Origin: an uncultured Granulosicoccaceae bacterium
GTDB taxonomy: Bacteria; Pseudomonadota; Gammaproteobacteria; Granulosicoccales; Granulosicoccaceae
Length of the DNA: 64,000 nucleotides
Direction of reading: 5' to 3'
Assembly (NCBI GenBank): GCA_937958675.1
Contig: CALGND010000038.1
Span: forward strand, 1-64,000
A program made the position numbers and the translations under genes. Shown in pieces: positions 47,197-55,946 of this stretch (positions within the stretch are counted from its first letter, which is position 1; the number at the start of each line of letters is the position of its first letter). A model generated the notes under the pieces. That model worked only from the letters and a program-made list of their open reading frames with translations, made no database searches and was not told the DNA's origin.

Positions 47197-48399
47197 TTAG
47201 TAAGTGAATTTCCTTTTCCACAATACACTTCGGCGCGCATCACGCGCTTTGTATTCCTGATCAGCCGATTGGATGTCAAGATCAAAGCTATCTTCCTGAT
47301 CTTTGCCTATAGCGGTCAATCTCATGGTGTACCACGCCGTTATCCCACCAGGAATAGTAGATTCAAACTCCGGAAATGTAGGGTCGCCACCTTTCTCACT
47401 TAACCATGCTTTTGCAAGAGTTGGATTAAGGACCATAGCGCGCCCTAAACCAACCATATCGGCAGCACCACTAGAGATTGCATCATATGCCTGCCGCCGC
47501 CGCTTGAACCCACCAGTTACTAACAACGGAATGGTAGTGATCTGTTTTGCCTGCTTTGCAAAGTCGACAAAGTATGGCCCGCCACTGGCGCCATCCGAAC
47601 TGGCCTTTGCTCCCGGGAAGTAGGTACCCCCACTAATATCAATAAGATCGATACTAGAAGTATCTAAAAGACGTACTACCTCTATAGCATCTGTCTCTGC
47701 CAAACCACCTTCTAATTTATCTGTCGAGTTAATTCTTATACCAATGGGAAACAACTGGCCAACCGCGTCCCTTACTGCAGAGATTATCTCAAGCACCACC
47801 CGGCACCGTGCCTCTATCGAACCACCGTAACCATCTTCTCGATGATTGAACAAAGGCGAAAGAAACTGACTGAGCAAAAAACCATGCCCTGCATGTATCT
47901 GTACGCCACCAAAACCAGCATGCTTTGCCTGCATGGCGGCTCGCGCATACATCGCCGGGAGTGAATTTATCTCCATAAGCGTTAGGGCTTCACATTGAAG
48001 GCCTTCTACATCAAGGGCGGAAGGCCCTTTTGGTTGACTAATCGGCAAATGTGACAGCGCTCCTGCATGACCCAACTGCAGCCATAGTTGAGCACCATCC
48101 ACCGTGCCGCGACGGGCAAGAGACTGCAACAACGCTTGCTTGGATGTTGCTCCGAGCACTAAATTGCCAGGCTTCTCGGGATAGCGCGCATCCCCTTGAA
48201 CCTCACCGATAAGAGATAAGCCCACGCCACCTTCAGCCCATCGTTCATAGAGTCTGATCTGTGGTTCGGTTGGATTGCCTTCGCCATCTGCCAATGAATC
48301 AGACATTGGAGACTTGACCATCCGGTTTTTAAGTATCACACCGCACGGAAGTTCTAGTTCTGTTTGAAGAATATGATGAGGATCTAAGGGTTCATTCAT
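47197..48399 (-). CDS. NADH:flavin oxidoreductase (Old Yellow Enzyme family)
   Basis: A 400-residue FMN-dependent TIM barrel that should reduce activated C=C bonds. Motifs are LKNRMVKSPMSDSLAD at the N-terminus, QLGHAGALSH, GFGGVQIHAGHGFLLSQFLSP (His-x2-His/Asn pair in IHAGHG; Tyr of the usual motif replaced by Phe/Leu region), and LVTGGFKRR. Lack of a C-terminal NAD(P) domain puts it in the short class. ATG 48399 was chosen over a TTG at 48411. It precedes the DUF1330 gene. Confidence 0.88.
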   Translation of the reverse strand: MNEPLDPHHILQTELELPCGVILKNRMVKSPMSDSLADGEGNPTEPQIRLYERWAEGGVGLSLIGEVQGDARYPEKPGNLVLGATSKQALLQSLARRGTVDGAQLWLQLGHAGALSHLPISQPKGPSALDVEGLQCEALTLMEINSLPAMYARAAMQAKHAGFGGVQIHAGHGFLLSQFLSPLFNHREDGYGGSIEARCRVVLEIISAVRDAVGQLFPIGIRINSTDKLEGGLAETDAIEVVRLLDTSSIDLIDISGGTYFPGAKASSDGASGGPYFVDFAKQAKQITTIPLLVTGGFKRRRQAYDAISSGAADMVGLGRAMVLNPTLAKAWLSEKGGDPTFPEFESTIPGGITAWYTMRLTAIGKDQEDSFDLDIQSADQEYKARDARRSVLWKRKFTY

Positions 48400-48520
48400 T
48401 TCATATATCAATAGCGTTATTTAATGAGTTTATCTCAATGACAGATGTGCACGACATAATCATATGTGCAGGGCACGCTTGTGTGGGGCTCTCTTGTGTA
48501 GAAACACTTGCGGGAGCACC

Positions 48521-49054
48521 TTATACTAATCTTGAAGCAATCACTTTCAACAAAAAAGTCTCCCTTTCAATAGAAAGCCCTTTTTTTGCACTATTTGCAA
48601 TCATTTCTTCGTTATGAGCGATGGCTTCATAAATATTGACCCACAATGGCTTCATGCCGTTATTGATCTCATATGATTCAAAGGACGTCTCGCCCAACTC
48701 CTCATCAATATCGCAAACATAACAATAAGAGATGATATGAATGATGTCGGCATTAGGCTTATACCACGGGCGGTATTCGTCATAACGCGCAAATTCCTTT
48801 ACGTTAGTAACTCCCTGAGCTCCCGTCTCTTCCCTTAGCTCACGTATCAGGCCTGCCACCCCGTCCTCACCCTCGTCAATGCCGCCACCGGGCAAACTGT
48901 AATCTTGATAGTGTTCTGTGTATAGCAATAAAATATTCTCTCCCCTAAGCACAATGCCTCGTGCCGCGGGACGCTCCAACAACGTAAGCTTGCTATCAGG
49001 AGAGATATCATTGGGTGACACATCAGAATGAAACGCTGTTTTTAACAGTTGCAT
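48521..49054 (-). CDS. NUDIX hydrolase
   Basis: A 177-residue NUDIX protein. The box is PGGGIDEGEDGVAGLIRELREETGAQG (in part: GGGIDEGE, RELREETG), complete with the REUXEEXGU core. It should hydrolyse a nucleoside diphosphate linked to another group; the substrate is not readable from sequence. Residues after the box contain an aromatic WYKPNADIIHIISYCYVC stretch. It is an isolated minus-strand gene. Confidence 0.9.
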   Translation of the reverse strand: MQLLKTAFHSDVSPNDISPDSKLTLLERPAARGIVLRGENILLLYTEHYQDYSLPGGGIDEGEDGVAGLIRELREETGAQGVTNVKEFARYDEYRPWYKPNADIIHIISYCYVCDIDEELGETSFESYEINNGMKPLWVNIYEAIAHNEEMIANSAKKGLSIERETFLLKVIASRLV

Positions 49055-49133
49055 ATATCGCTACAGTTTATTCCTAGAACTTTCAACAAGGACTCTTATC
49101 AAGTCAAATTAATAGTCGTATCGTCAATGGCAA

Positions 49134-49883
49134 TCAACGGATTTTAACGGAAGGCCTTTCTAACGATTCAAACGCCTGAAACATCCAGTTACGAATAGCC
49201 AGCACCATGGTAGTCCCTTGACGCTGATCAAGTGGTAGTTTTCTCTCTTCGCGCACCGTGTCATCAAATAACTGACCAATAGAATGCAAACGCTCCATTA
49301 TTTGCTGCTTAGCAACAATCGATATATCTCCATTCTTAACTAGGCGCAGTGTGCCTTCGTCATTAAAACTCGCATTAAAGAATGGACCCTGAACCTCTTT
49401 TCTAAAGTAGTGCTCTATTGGTCCATTGGGTTGCCAGTTAAAGTTACTGGAGATCAAAGGCTTGACCCGATTACCTGGCAATAGCTCAATAAGTTTCATT
49501 CGATCAAGCCTAGCAAGGTAGCGAATGCCCTCTACCTCAGTCAGTGCATATTTTTCTAGAATGTCGGCGAAGCTCCAATGGTTAACTAAGCAATACGCAA
49601 CCAATAGCAACTTAGTATCACCAACCAATTCGGTCTCCTGGTCGAGCGTTAACGACTGTAGCTGCCTGCTTGCATCGTCGCTTAGGCGCATCAAATCACC
49701 GAGCTCCATGACCAAAATTTCGCAGATCCGATCCAAGCGACTTAGTGTCATATTGCCGCTGGAGAACATCTGCTTTACCGCCGATTCCGACAGCTCTAAT
49801 TGTTGAGCTAGCTCACGATAAGTGATCCCTTTGAGTTTTAGCTGGTTTTTTAGCTCGTGAACCAATCGAGTCGCCTGTGCCAT
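49134..49883 (-). CDS. XRE-family regulator divergent from a PspA-like gene
   Basis: A 249-residue regulator. Residues ~5-65 are a Cro/CI-type helix-turn-helix (ITYRELAQQLELSESAVKQM, then LSRLDRICEILVMELGDLM). The remaining ~180 residues form a helical domain of unknown ligand, with a second winged-helix-like part at ~95-130 (LAYCLVNHWSFADILEKYAL region). It is divergent from the pspA-like operon across 112 bases, so it probably controls that operon and itself. It is not the AAA-type PspF normally paired with PspA. Confidence 0.85.
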   Translation of the reverse strand: MAQATRLVHELKNQLKLKGITYRELAQQLELSESAVKQMFSSGNMTLSRLDRICEILVMELGDLMRLSDDASRQLQSLTLDQETELVGDTKLLLVAYCLVNHWSFADILEKYALTEVEGIRYLARLDRMKLIELLPGNRVKPLISSNFNWQPNGPIEHYFRKEVQGPFFNASFNDEGTLRLVKNGDISIVAKQQIMERLHSIGQLFDDTVREERKLPLDQRQGTTMVLAIRNWMFQAFESLERPSVKIR

Positions 49884-49897
49884 AAAGTACCGTTTAT

Positions 49898-49926
49898 TTG
49901 AACCATATAGCCTGTAATTCTAGTCT
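49898..49926 (+). promoter_or_regulatory. Candidate sigma70-like promoter of the PspA-like operon
   Basis: TTGAAC (49898-49903) and TAGTCT (49921-49926) are separated by 17 bases, about 70 bases upstream of the start codon. The -10 match is weak. AGTCTAT occurs twice (at ~49922 and again ~30 bases later), possible regulator half-sites. No sigma54 promoter is seen. Confidence 0.3.
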
Positions 49927-49995
49927 ATTTTTAAAAAAGTAGCGTTTGGCAGTCTATCAGCCGACACTAGCTCTACACACACAGGAGCTAAAACA

Positions 49996-50661
49996 ATGAA
50001 TCTATTCAAACGCATAGTCACAACGGTCCACTCTGGGGTCGATCGTACCGTCGCCAGCATGGAGAACCACGAGGCCATTGTAGATGCCGCATTGAAGGAA
50101 AGTCGCGAAGCCGTAGTGAGAGCAAAAGCGCGCCTTAGCCGATTAGAAAAAGACGGCAAGCGACAACACAACCGCGTGACCGAACTCACCAGTGAAATAG
50201 AGCTATGGGCCGAACGTGCAGTGGCATGTGCAGAGAGTGACCGTCAAAAAGCACTAGCCTGCCTGCAACGCAAGAAGCAACGAGAGACATCATTAATCGC
50301 CGCTCGAGAACAATTAGAGGAACACGAGAAAATCATCAAACGAGTACGAGGCAGCATTGATGAATCCGCCAATCGCGTCGAAGCACTTCAACAACAACGA
50401 AACCAGATGCGATCTCGTGAAGCAGCGGCACAGGCAGGAAGCATCGTTTATACCCTGGACGGCCGCATGGGCGACGATGTCGAGAACGCGATTGAAAGAT
50501 GGGAGGTAAAAGTAGGCCAATCGGAAATACTCCACGATTCACATCTCTCTACCGACTTATCTAACGATGACCTTGCGGAAGGGTTTAACACCGCAGAAGA
50601 AAACGAGCGGCTCGAAGCTGAATTGGATGAATTACTAACACAGGGGAGTGACAAAAAATGA
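49996..50661 (+). CDS. PspA/IM30-family protein
   Basis: A 221-residue coiled-coil protein of the PspA/Vipp1 (ESCRT-III related) family. The N-terminus MNLFKRIVTTVHSGVDRTVAS is an amphipathic membrane-binding helix like PspA. Long helices follow (residues ~25-165; for example ARLSRLEKDGKRQHNRVTEL). A good ribosome-binding site (CAGGAGC) precedes it. It overlaps the next gene by 4 bases (ATGA). It should respond to membrane stress, but its partner is a polytopic protein and its regulator is XRE-type, unlike the classical pspF-pspABC system. Confidence 0.88.
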   Translation: MNLFKRIVTTVHSGVDRTVASMENHEAIVDAALKESREAVVRAKARLSRLEKDGKRQHNRVTELTSEIELWAERAVACAESDRQKALACLQRKKQRETSLIAAREQLEEHEKIIKRVRGSIDESANRVEALQQQRNQMRSREAAAQAGSIVYTLDGRMGDDVENAIERWEVKVGQSEILHDSHLSTDLSNDDLAEGFNTAEENERLEAELDELLTQGSDKK

Positions 50662-52061
50662 ATAGCGAACTAGCAATGGATGAGAATGTTACTGATAACT
50701 CAGATAAGCAAAACTGGAAGAATCCCAAACACAAGGCTTACGAGAGAACCGCAGAAGAAGCGGCCCAATCAGAAAATGAATTAGAGAGCAAAAGCGCCAG
50801 TCCAGGATTTTTCGCACTGGTGCGTAAAAACGCATCGATTTCGGATGCGCTAAGAATCTTTGGCGCACTGGGTGTGGCGATGGCCATGGGGCTATTCCTT
50901 CTAGAAGGCGTAGAAGTCGTTAATGACCTGTATCGCTTTTTGACCATGCTTGGGCTTACTACCGCACTAACTGCAGCAGGTCTATTAATGAGCACCTTAC
51001 TTAAAGAGCAGCGCGGCAGTCGTATATTTATTGGTTTAGGTCTGCTATCCATAACGGCAAACTTCACCGTTTTTGGTGCGCTTATTTATTCTGTGATGCC
51101 ACTAGACGCGATTTCTACCAGCTATCCGGGGTTTGCGCACTGGACTGTAGCCAATGTTGGCGACATTCCTGTAGCACTGGCTGCAGGAGCCTTCATACTA
51201 CTGCCGATAGTATGGCTAGGCTTCACAGTATTAGCTCGATCAGAGAGAACATGGTTAAGCACAGCTTTAATTATTGGTAGCGTATTTATGCTAATTCCAG
51301 TAAGGCAAGAACTTTGGTCGGCTATTATCGCCATCGCGTCAACCGTATCAGTAGCTTGGTTGGTGCATAAAAACCATAAGAACTCTCTGGCGCTTAAAAC
51401 ACTAGAAGGTCGGTTTGCAGTGGCGTTGTTGTTCGTTGCACCCGTTATTATCGCTGTACGTAGCTTGTTTCTGTACGAGGCAACTGGCATATTAATCGTC
51501 ACACTCGCAGGGGGCTTCTACTTTTGCGCAAGGCGTTTGTTAACTCAACGAAGCGACAGTGGATTAGTTACGGCGTGCTTAACAGTTTTCGCAACTGCTA
51601 TTACGTTGGTTCTGAGCTTTTCACTTGCCAATGTGCTTACCCATCACATGGCCCACGGCTGGTATGCCATCATCAGTGCAGCAACACTTCTTTTGCTGGC
51701 AAAAGATATCAACAAAGTATCGCCACATCGCGACTTAGCCAATACGGCTAGCGTATTACTCGTTGGTATCGCAAGTGCAACCTTAGTTATGCAGGCTTTG
51801 TTTACGAATCAATCGCTCGTCACAGTTGCTAGCACCGCCATATTGTTGGGCGTAAGCGTCTACGGTATCGTGTTTAAGAAGCAAGCGGTTGTTGGTATAG
51901 CACTGACAGGTGTAATTAGCATCGTTGCATTTAACGCCGAGGCACTATGGTCCGCAGCAATGCAAACCGGCTGGTGGGGCATTGGAGTAGTTGGTGCAAT
52001 TGCGATTATTACAGGCTCTATGCTGGACAGAGCTGGGACAGTTGTAGAAGTACAAAGCTAA
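50658..52061 (+). CDS. Polytopic membrane protein coupled to the PspA-like gene
   Basis: A 467-residue protein with a ~60-residue charged cytoplasmic N-terminus (Glu/Lys/Ser-rich), then about twelve hydrophobic segments (for example IFGALGVAMAMGLFLLEG, WLSTALIIGSVFMLIPVR, IVTLAGGFYFCARRLL). I do not recognise the family. Its start overlaps the pspA-like stop by 4 bases, and a strong terminator follows its stop, so the two genes form a closed operon. A role as membrane anchor or sensor for the PspA-like protein is inference. Confidence 0.8.
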   Translation: MNSELAMDENVTDNSDKQNWKNPKHKAYERTAEEAAQSENELESKSASPGFFALVRKNASISDALRIFGALGVAMAMGLFLLEGVEVVNDLYRFLTMLGLTTALTAAGLLMSTLLKEQRGSRIFIGLGLLSITANFTVFGALIYSVMPLDAISTSYPGFAHWTVANVGDIPVALAAGAFILLPIVWLGFTVLARSERTWLSTALIIGSVFMLIPVRQELWSAIIAIASTVSVAWLVHKNHKNSLALKTLEGRFAVALLFVAPVIIAVRSLFLYEATGILIVTLAGGFYFCARRLLTQRSDSGLVTACLTVFATAITLVLSFSLANVLTHHMAHGWYAIISAATLLLLAKDINKVSPHRDLANTASVLLVGIASATLVMQALFTNQSLVTVASTAILLGVSVYGIVFKKQAVVGIALTGVISIVAFNAEALWSAAMQTGWWGIGVVGAIAIITGSMLDRAGTVVEVQS

Positions 52062-52084
52062 TCTGTAGCGTGTAAGTAGCACTT

Positions 52085-52116
52085 AACGCCACTCTGACCG
52101 AGAGTGGCGTTTTTTA
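52085..52116 (+). terminator. Strong Rho-independent terminator after the PspA-like operon
   Basis: AACGCCACTCT (52085-52095) and AGAGTGGCGTT (52101-52111) form an 11-bp stem around GACCG, followed by a run of T to 52116. It ends the plus-strand operon and lies just before the convergent SDR gene end. Confidence 0.92.
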
Positions 52117-52123
52117 TTTGCGG

Positions 52124-53062
52124 TTAAGTAATCATTTCAAACATTCTAGTTGCTGATTGAGCAAAATTAAATTTAGGCTCCCAACCCCAATCGTCCCTAG
52201 CACTTTTATCAACAATAACGTTTGGCCAATTATCTATAAGGCCTTGTACAGTCGGGTTAATTTCAAAACTGTATTTAAAATCGGGATACGATAATAGTAT
52301 TTCGTCAATGACCATTTGCGTTGTTAAATGATATGCATGTACGTTATAGGCATGACGAGTCAGGCTTTCTTTGGGCGCGTGCGTGTATTCAACAATACTG
52401 TTAATAACATCCTCTAAAAACAAGGTCGACATGCCCGCGTCAGCACTTGCTGGAAATACAAATGACTCACCGTTGACTGCCGCACGAAAGGCATGTGACG
52501 GAAATGCAGTTACTGCAGTAGTTGGCGCGAAGGGAGATATAACCAAAGGGAAACGAAGGACGCGAAAGTCCAGCCCATGTGTTTGCTTAAAGAACACGCC
52601 AAGCCTCTCAACAGCCACCTTTGTTGCGCCGTAAATGTTTTCTGGCCACTGCTCAGTATTCTCAGGTAATGGATCGCTAATTACCCCTCCATACGTTGCG
52701 TTGGTACTAGCAAAGAAAAACTGCTCGACTTTACACTCTACCGCCAATTGCATAAGTTGGAACGATCCTGTTGCATTGATATCCCATGCCGCTTGATGAT
52801 CAGCGGCCGAACTACCTGATAGCAAAGAGGCAAGATGATAGATGGTGTCAGGCTGATGCTCTTTTAGCAAATCTCGTATATCTTGCGTTTTACGAATATC
52901 ACCAATTACTATGGTTTCGTTCTCGTGAGTTTGCTCAGGCTCTGTTCCTGGGATATCAAACTTGATCACGTTTACGCCGCGTTCAAGTAACTGCTGACCG
53001 ACTAATCTGCCCAGGTTGCCATTGCCGCCTGTGATCAGCGCCGTTTTAATCTCACGTGCCAT
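52124..53062 (-). CDS. NAD-dependent epimerase/dehydratase, L-threonine dehydrogenase-like
   Basis: A 312-residue extended SDR. The nucleotide loop is ITGGNGNLGRLV (residues ~10-21), the catalytic pair is YGATK (Tyr-x3-Lys), with Ser/Thr in FASTNATYGG. The C-terminal DKSARDDWGWEPKFNFAQSATRMF resembles the tail of SDR-type L-threonine 3-dehydrogenases, recalled from memory; NAD-sugar epimerases are the alternative. If it is a Tdh it would oxidise threonine to 2-amino-3-ketobutyrate. It is a single gene with a terminator at its end. Confidence 0.8.
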   Translation of the reverse strand: MAREIKTALITGGNGNLGRLVGQQLLERGVNVIKFDIPGTEPEQTHENETIVIGDIRKTQDIRDLLKEHQPDTIYHLASLLSGSSAADHQAAWDINATGSFQLMQLAVECKVEQFFFASTNATYGGVISDPLPENTEQWPENIYGATKVAVERLGVFFKQTHGLDFRVLRFPLVISPFAPTTAVTAFPSHAFRAAVNGESFVFPASADAGMSTLFLEDVINSIVEYTHAPKESLTRHAYNVHAYHLTTQMVIDEILLSYPDFKYSFEINPTVQGLIDNWPNVIVDKSARDDWGWEPKFNFAQSATRMFEMIT

Positions 53063-53183
53063 GCTTTAGTGTCCAAATTTGCGTAGTAGAAGTTACTTTG
53101 CCATCTTATACTCTGAAACAGCATTTGTCGTATTTCCACAAGATGTAGTAGATCGTAAACCAGCCTTAATTACGATATGGCAC

Positions 53184-53582
53184 TCAGTCAACATTGTATG
53201 ACCCAAAGCGCTCGTTTCTAACCTTAATGCTTTCAGCTGCAATACTTTCAGCCGCGAATCTGGTCAGGCTGATCCCTCCCAATATCATCGCCCTACTGAT
53301 ACTAGCCATCATACTCACTAGAAATAATCCGATAAACCCAAAAAACACATAACGAAGTGGTTCAGCGGCATCAAGAACGAAGTCATCATCCCCAAACTTC
53401 CCAGCCAATAGTGGTTTCGTAGTTTCTAGGGCAGTCAATACTTCTCTTGCCAGTGGAAATTCTTCTGGGCTTTTAACAATCTGATAAGCAGAGAATGCCA
53501 AAGCGCACAATGACAAAGCCCCAGCCAGTCTTAGCCCAATACCTAGCCTATTCAGCCATATGAAAATAGTTTTGTTATCCAC
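53184..53582 (-). CDS. Small two-span membrane protein
   Basis: A 132-residue protein with two membrane segments, near residues 14-34 (LGIGLRLAGALSLCALAFSAY in part) and 76-100 (YVFFGFIGLFLVSMMASISR), and an intervening ~40-residue acidic loop. GTG 53582 is supported by GAGGG at 7 bases. I do not recognise it. It diverges from the transporter gene across 123 bases. Confidence 0.55.
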   Translation of the reverse strand: MDNKTIFIWLNRLGIGLRLAGALSLCALAFSAYQIVKSPEEFPLAREVLTALETTKPLLAGKFGDDDFVLDAAEPLRYVFFGFIGLFLVSMMASISRAMILGGISLTRFAAESIAAESIKVRNERFGSYNVD

Positions 53583-53705
53583 ATTGTTCCCTCATGTTAG
53601 TGGTAGCTGTTGTAGCTTGGATCACTCAACACTGTATCACTACAACAGAATTATTGAATAGTGTTAGCCTACAAGCACAGGCCCGCAGCATAGGATTCTA
53701 ACAAG

Positions 53706-54545
53706 GTGCTATTTATATTACTGAGCATCCTGTGCTCGGTTTGCGTTCTGCTTGTATTCAAAATTTGTGACCGAAAGAGCATCAGCTCTCGCAAAACCAT
53801 TGTAGTGTCCTACTTTGTATCGGCTGTAGCCAGTGTGATCGCTTTTTCATCTTTGGCAAACGGTTTTTACTCTAACTGGTTTCTACCAGCAGCCCTTGAA
53901 GGCCTAGCATTTTATGGCGTCTTTCGCCTTATTTCTAAGTCTGCAGAAACTAGTGGTTTATCCGTAACCAGTGTCGCATCTAAAATGAGCGTGCTTATTC
54001 CAATTTTTGTGGGCATTTTTATTCTTAACGAACCAAGCAATGGACTAATCGTATTAGGAATTATCGTTGGTCTCGCAGCGGTTTACCTATCTGCGGGTAG
54101 TGGCGTGAATACAGGGAGCTGGGTTTGGCCTTTACTTGTATTTGTAGGATCAGGACTCATCGATAGTAGCTTTAAACTGTTTCAGGTGTGGGGGCTTACG
54201 GAAGCGGAGTTTCCTTTGTTCATAACAACAGTATTTTCATTCGCCTTTCTATTCAGCTTTTTCCATTTACTGGCCTCCAAAAATAGAAATATAAGCCTGA
54301 ACCATATCCTCGCAGGTTCGGCTCTCGGTTTATCAAATTTAGGCGCTGTCTATTTCATACTTTTGGCATTAGCAACACCTTCATTGGAAAGTGTTTTTGT
54401 CTATTCAATGACAAACTTTGGTGTGGTTGTGTTGGCAACCATCGTCGCAGTCGTGGCCTTTCAAGAAAGGTTTGATTTTAAGGCCCGCGTTGGACTAGCA
54501 TCAGCAGCGGTATCGATCCTTGTATTGCATTTGGCATACAGCTAG
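53706..54545 (+). CDS. DMT-superfamily (EamA-like) transporter
   Basis: A 279-residue polytopic protein with about ten hydrophobic spans and the two-fold repeat of drug/metabolite transporters: first half with SVASKMSVLIPIFVGIFILNEP (in part KMSVLIPIFVGI), second with FVYSMTNFGVVVLATIVAVVAFQERF (in part). The conserved glutamate after the fourth span of each half (NEP, QERF) is present. GTG 53706 starts it. It precedes the amidinotransferase gene on the same strand, so it might export or import a guanidino compound; that is only inference. Confidence 0.85.
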   Translation: MLFILLSILCSVCVLLVFKICDRKSISSRKTIVVSYFVSAVASVIAFSSLANGFYSNWFLPAALEGLAFYGVFRLISKSAETSGLSVTSVASKMSVLIPIFVGIFILNEPSNGLIVLGIIVGLAAVYLSAGSGVNTGSWVWPLLVFVGSGLIDSSFKLFQVWGLTEAEFPLFITTVFSFAFLFSFFHLLASKNRNISLNHILAGSALGLSNLGAVYFILLALATPSLESVFVYSMTNFGVVVLATIVAVVAFQERFDFKARVGLASAAVSILVLHLAYS

Positions 54546-54664
54546 TTAGCGGCTTAAATCGCTACTAGCTGGCCTGATAAAGTGCTGCTTTTAACCGTGT
54601 TAGTTATTAGTAGATCCAAGCCCATAGATCGAACACGAATTATGTCGTAAACTCCACGATCGAG

Positions 54665-54686
54665 GGTTTAGCCCAGAGGCTATACC
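54665..54686 (+). other. Hairpin in the leader of the amidinotransferase gene
   Basis: GGTTTAGCC and GGCTATACC pair in 8 of 9 positions around a CAGA loop, 34 bases before the start codon. It may be a small leader structure. No guanidine riboswitch motif is recognisable in the 174-base gap. Confidence 0.3.
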
Positions 54687-54719
54687 GCAATACTTATCGA
54701 AGAACTTGAGCGATGCACC

Positions 54720-55850
54720 ATGAGTAAAACCGTTGTCAATTCTTGGAACGAATTTGATCCGTTAAAGCACGTTATCGTCGGTCGGGCGGATCACACATGT
54801 ATTCCACCCACTGAACCTGCCACCGAGGCAAAAGTGCCTGAAGACAGTGATATGCGAGGTATGTGGGGGCCGCGTCCGCTTGAAACGGTAGAAAAAGCCA
54901 ATATCCAGCTTGATCACCTCGTGAGCGTATTGGAAGAGCGCGGTATCGTCGTCGATCGCCCTACTCCAATACAATGGAATCAAGCGGTTAACACACCAGA
55001 TTTCTCCACCGGCAGTCAGTTCGGTTGCATGCCTCCTCGCGATGTTTTGTTAACCATCGGTAGTGAGATCTTGTCAGCGCCAATGTCGTTTCGGTGCCGC
55101 TACTTTGAGTACTTGGCCTATCACGACTTAATGCAACGCTACTTTGACGAGGATCCAAAATTTCGATGGGAACAAGCACCGCGCCCTCGCCTAAATGAAC
55201 AGTCATTTCAAGCCGGCTATTTCGATGAGATTACAATCGATGACCGACTAAAGCGAACCGCAGCACTTGATTTTGTCACCACTGAACACGAACCGCTATT
55301 TGATGCAGCTGACGTATGCCGTTTGGGTAAAGATCTATTTGTCCAACACGGGCTAACCACTAATCGTCGCGGAATGGAATGGCTACAGCGCCACTTTCCA
55401 GACCACCGTGTACATGCCGTTAATTTCCCAGGCGATCCCTACCCAATTCACATCGACGCGACATTTGTACCGCTACGCCCGGGCTTGATTATCAACAACC
55501 CAAATCGTCGTCTGCCAGAACAACAGCGAAAGATCTTTGAAGCCAACGATTGGGAGATTGTGGATGCGGCACCGCCTTCTCACAACCGCCCACCACCACT
55601 TTGCTATTCAAGCACTTGGTTGTCGATGAACTGTTTGATCCTGGATCATAAAACAGTCGTGGTTGAGGCAAGTGAGGTGTACCAGCAGGAACAAATGGAC
55701 AAACTTGGCATGAACGTTATTCCGGTACCGTTTAGAGACGCCTATCCATTCGGTGGTGGATTGCACTGTGCTACTGGCGATGTATATCGTGAAGGCAATT
55801 GCGAAGACTACTTTCCAAAGCAAGTTCCTGGCACCTTACTGCGCGGCTAA
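54720..55850 (+). CDS. Glycine amidinotransferase-like enzyme (AGAT family)
   Basis: A 376-residue amidinotransferase of the arginine:glycine type (pentein fold), which moves the amidino group of arginine to an amine acceptor. The catalytic Cys350 is in GGGLHCATGDV, the His244 in PIHIDATF, the Asp in FDAADVC (residues 194-200). The whole protein aligns well with animal GATM (recalled). At the acceptor loop, YPIHIDATF differs from human NPMHIDATF: Tyr241 for Asn and Ile243 for Met, so the acceptor may not be glycine. Start ATG 54720 is the clear one. Function: guanidinoacetate or related compound. Confidence 0.9.
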   Translation: MSKTVVNSWNEFDPLKHVIVGRADHTCIPPTEPATEAKVPEDSDMRGMWGPRPLETVEKANIQLDHLVSVLEERGIVVDRPTPIQWNQAVNTPDFSTGSQFGCMPPRDVLLTIGSEILSAPMSFRCRYFEYLAYHDLMQRYFDEDPKFRWEQAPRPRLNEQSFQAGYFDEITIDDRLKRTAALDFVTTEHEPLFDAADVCRLGKDLFVQHGLTTNRRGMEWLQRHFPDHRVHAVNFPGDPYPIHIDATFVPLRPGLIINNPNRRLPEQQRKIFEANDWEIVDAAPPSHNRPPPLCYSSTWLSMNCLILDHKTVVVEASEVYQQEQMDKLGMNVIPVPFRDAYPFGGGLHCATGDVYREGNCEDYFPKQVPGTLLRG

Positions 55851-55867
55851 TTTGTGCATTGCAACTA

Positions 55868-55892
55868 GCCGGCGTACGACGAGCACGCCGGC
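55868..55892. other. GC-rich hairpin between amidinotransferase and cyclase genes
   Basis: GCCGGCGT and ACGCCGGC are perfect 8-bp inverted arms around a 9-base loop, shortly after the amidinotransferase stop. No T-run follows, so it may be a mRNA-end structure or weak terminator. Confidence 0.45.
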
Positions 55893-55946
55893 GCCCACTA
55901 TCATAATCTCAGGAATGTCATACATCGAGGATCGAAGAGGCATGTT

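Noticed and set aside
54546-54719. Guanidine-type riboswitch before the amidinotransferase gene
   Set aside because: Only one imperfect hairpin is present; the conserved loops of the known guanidine riboswitches are absent.
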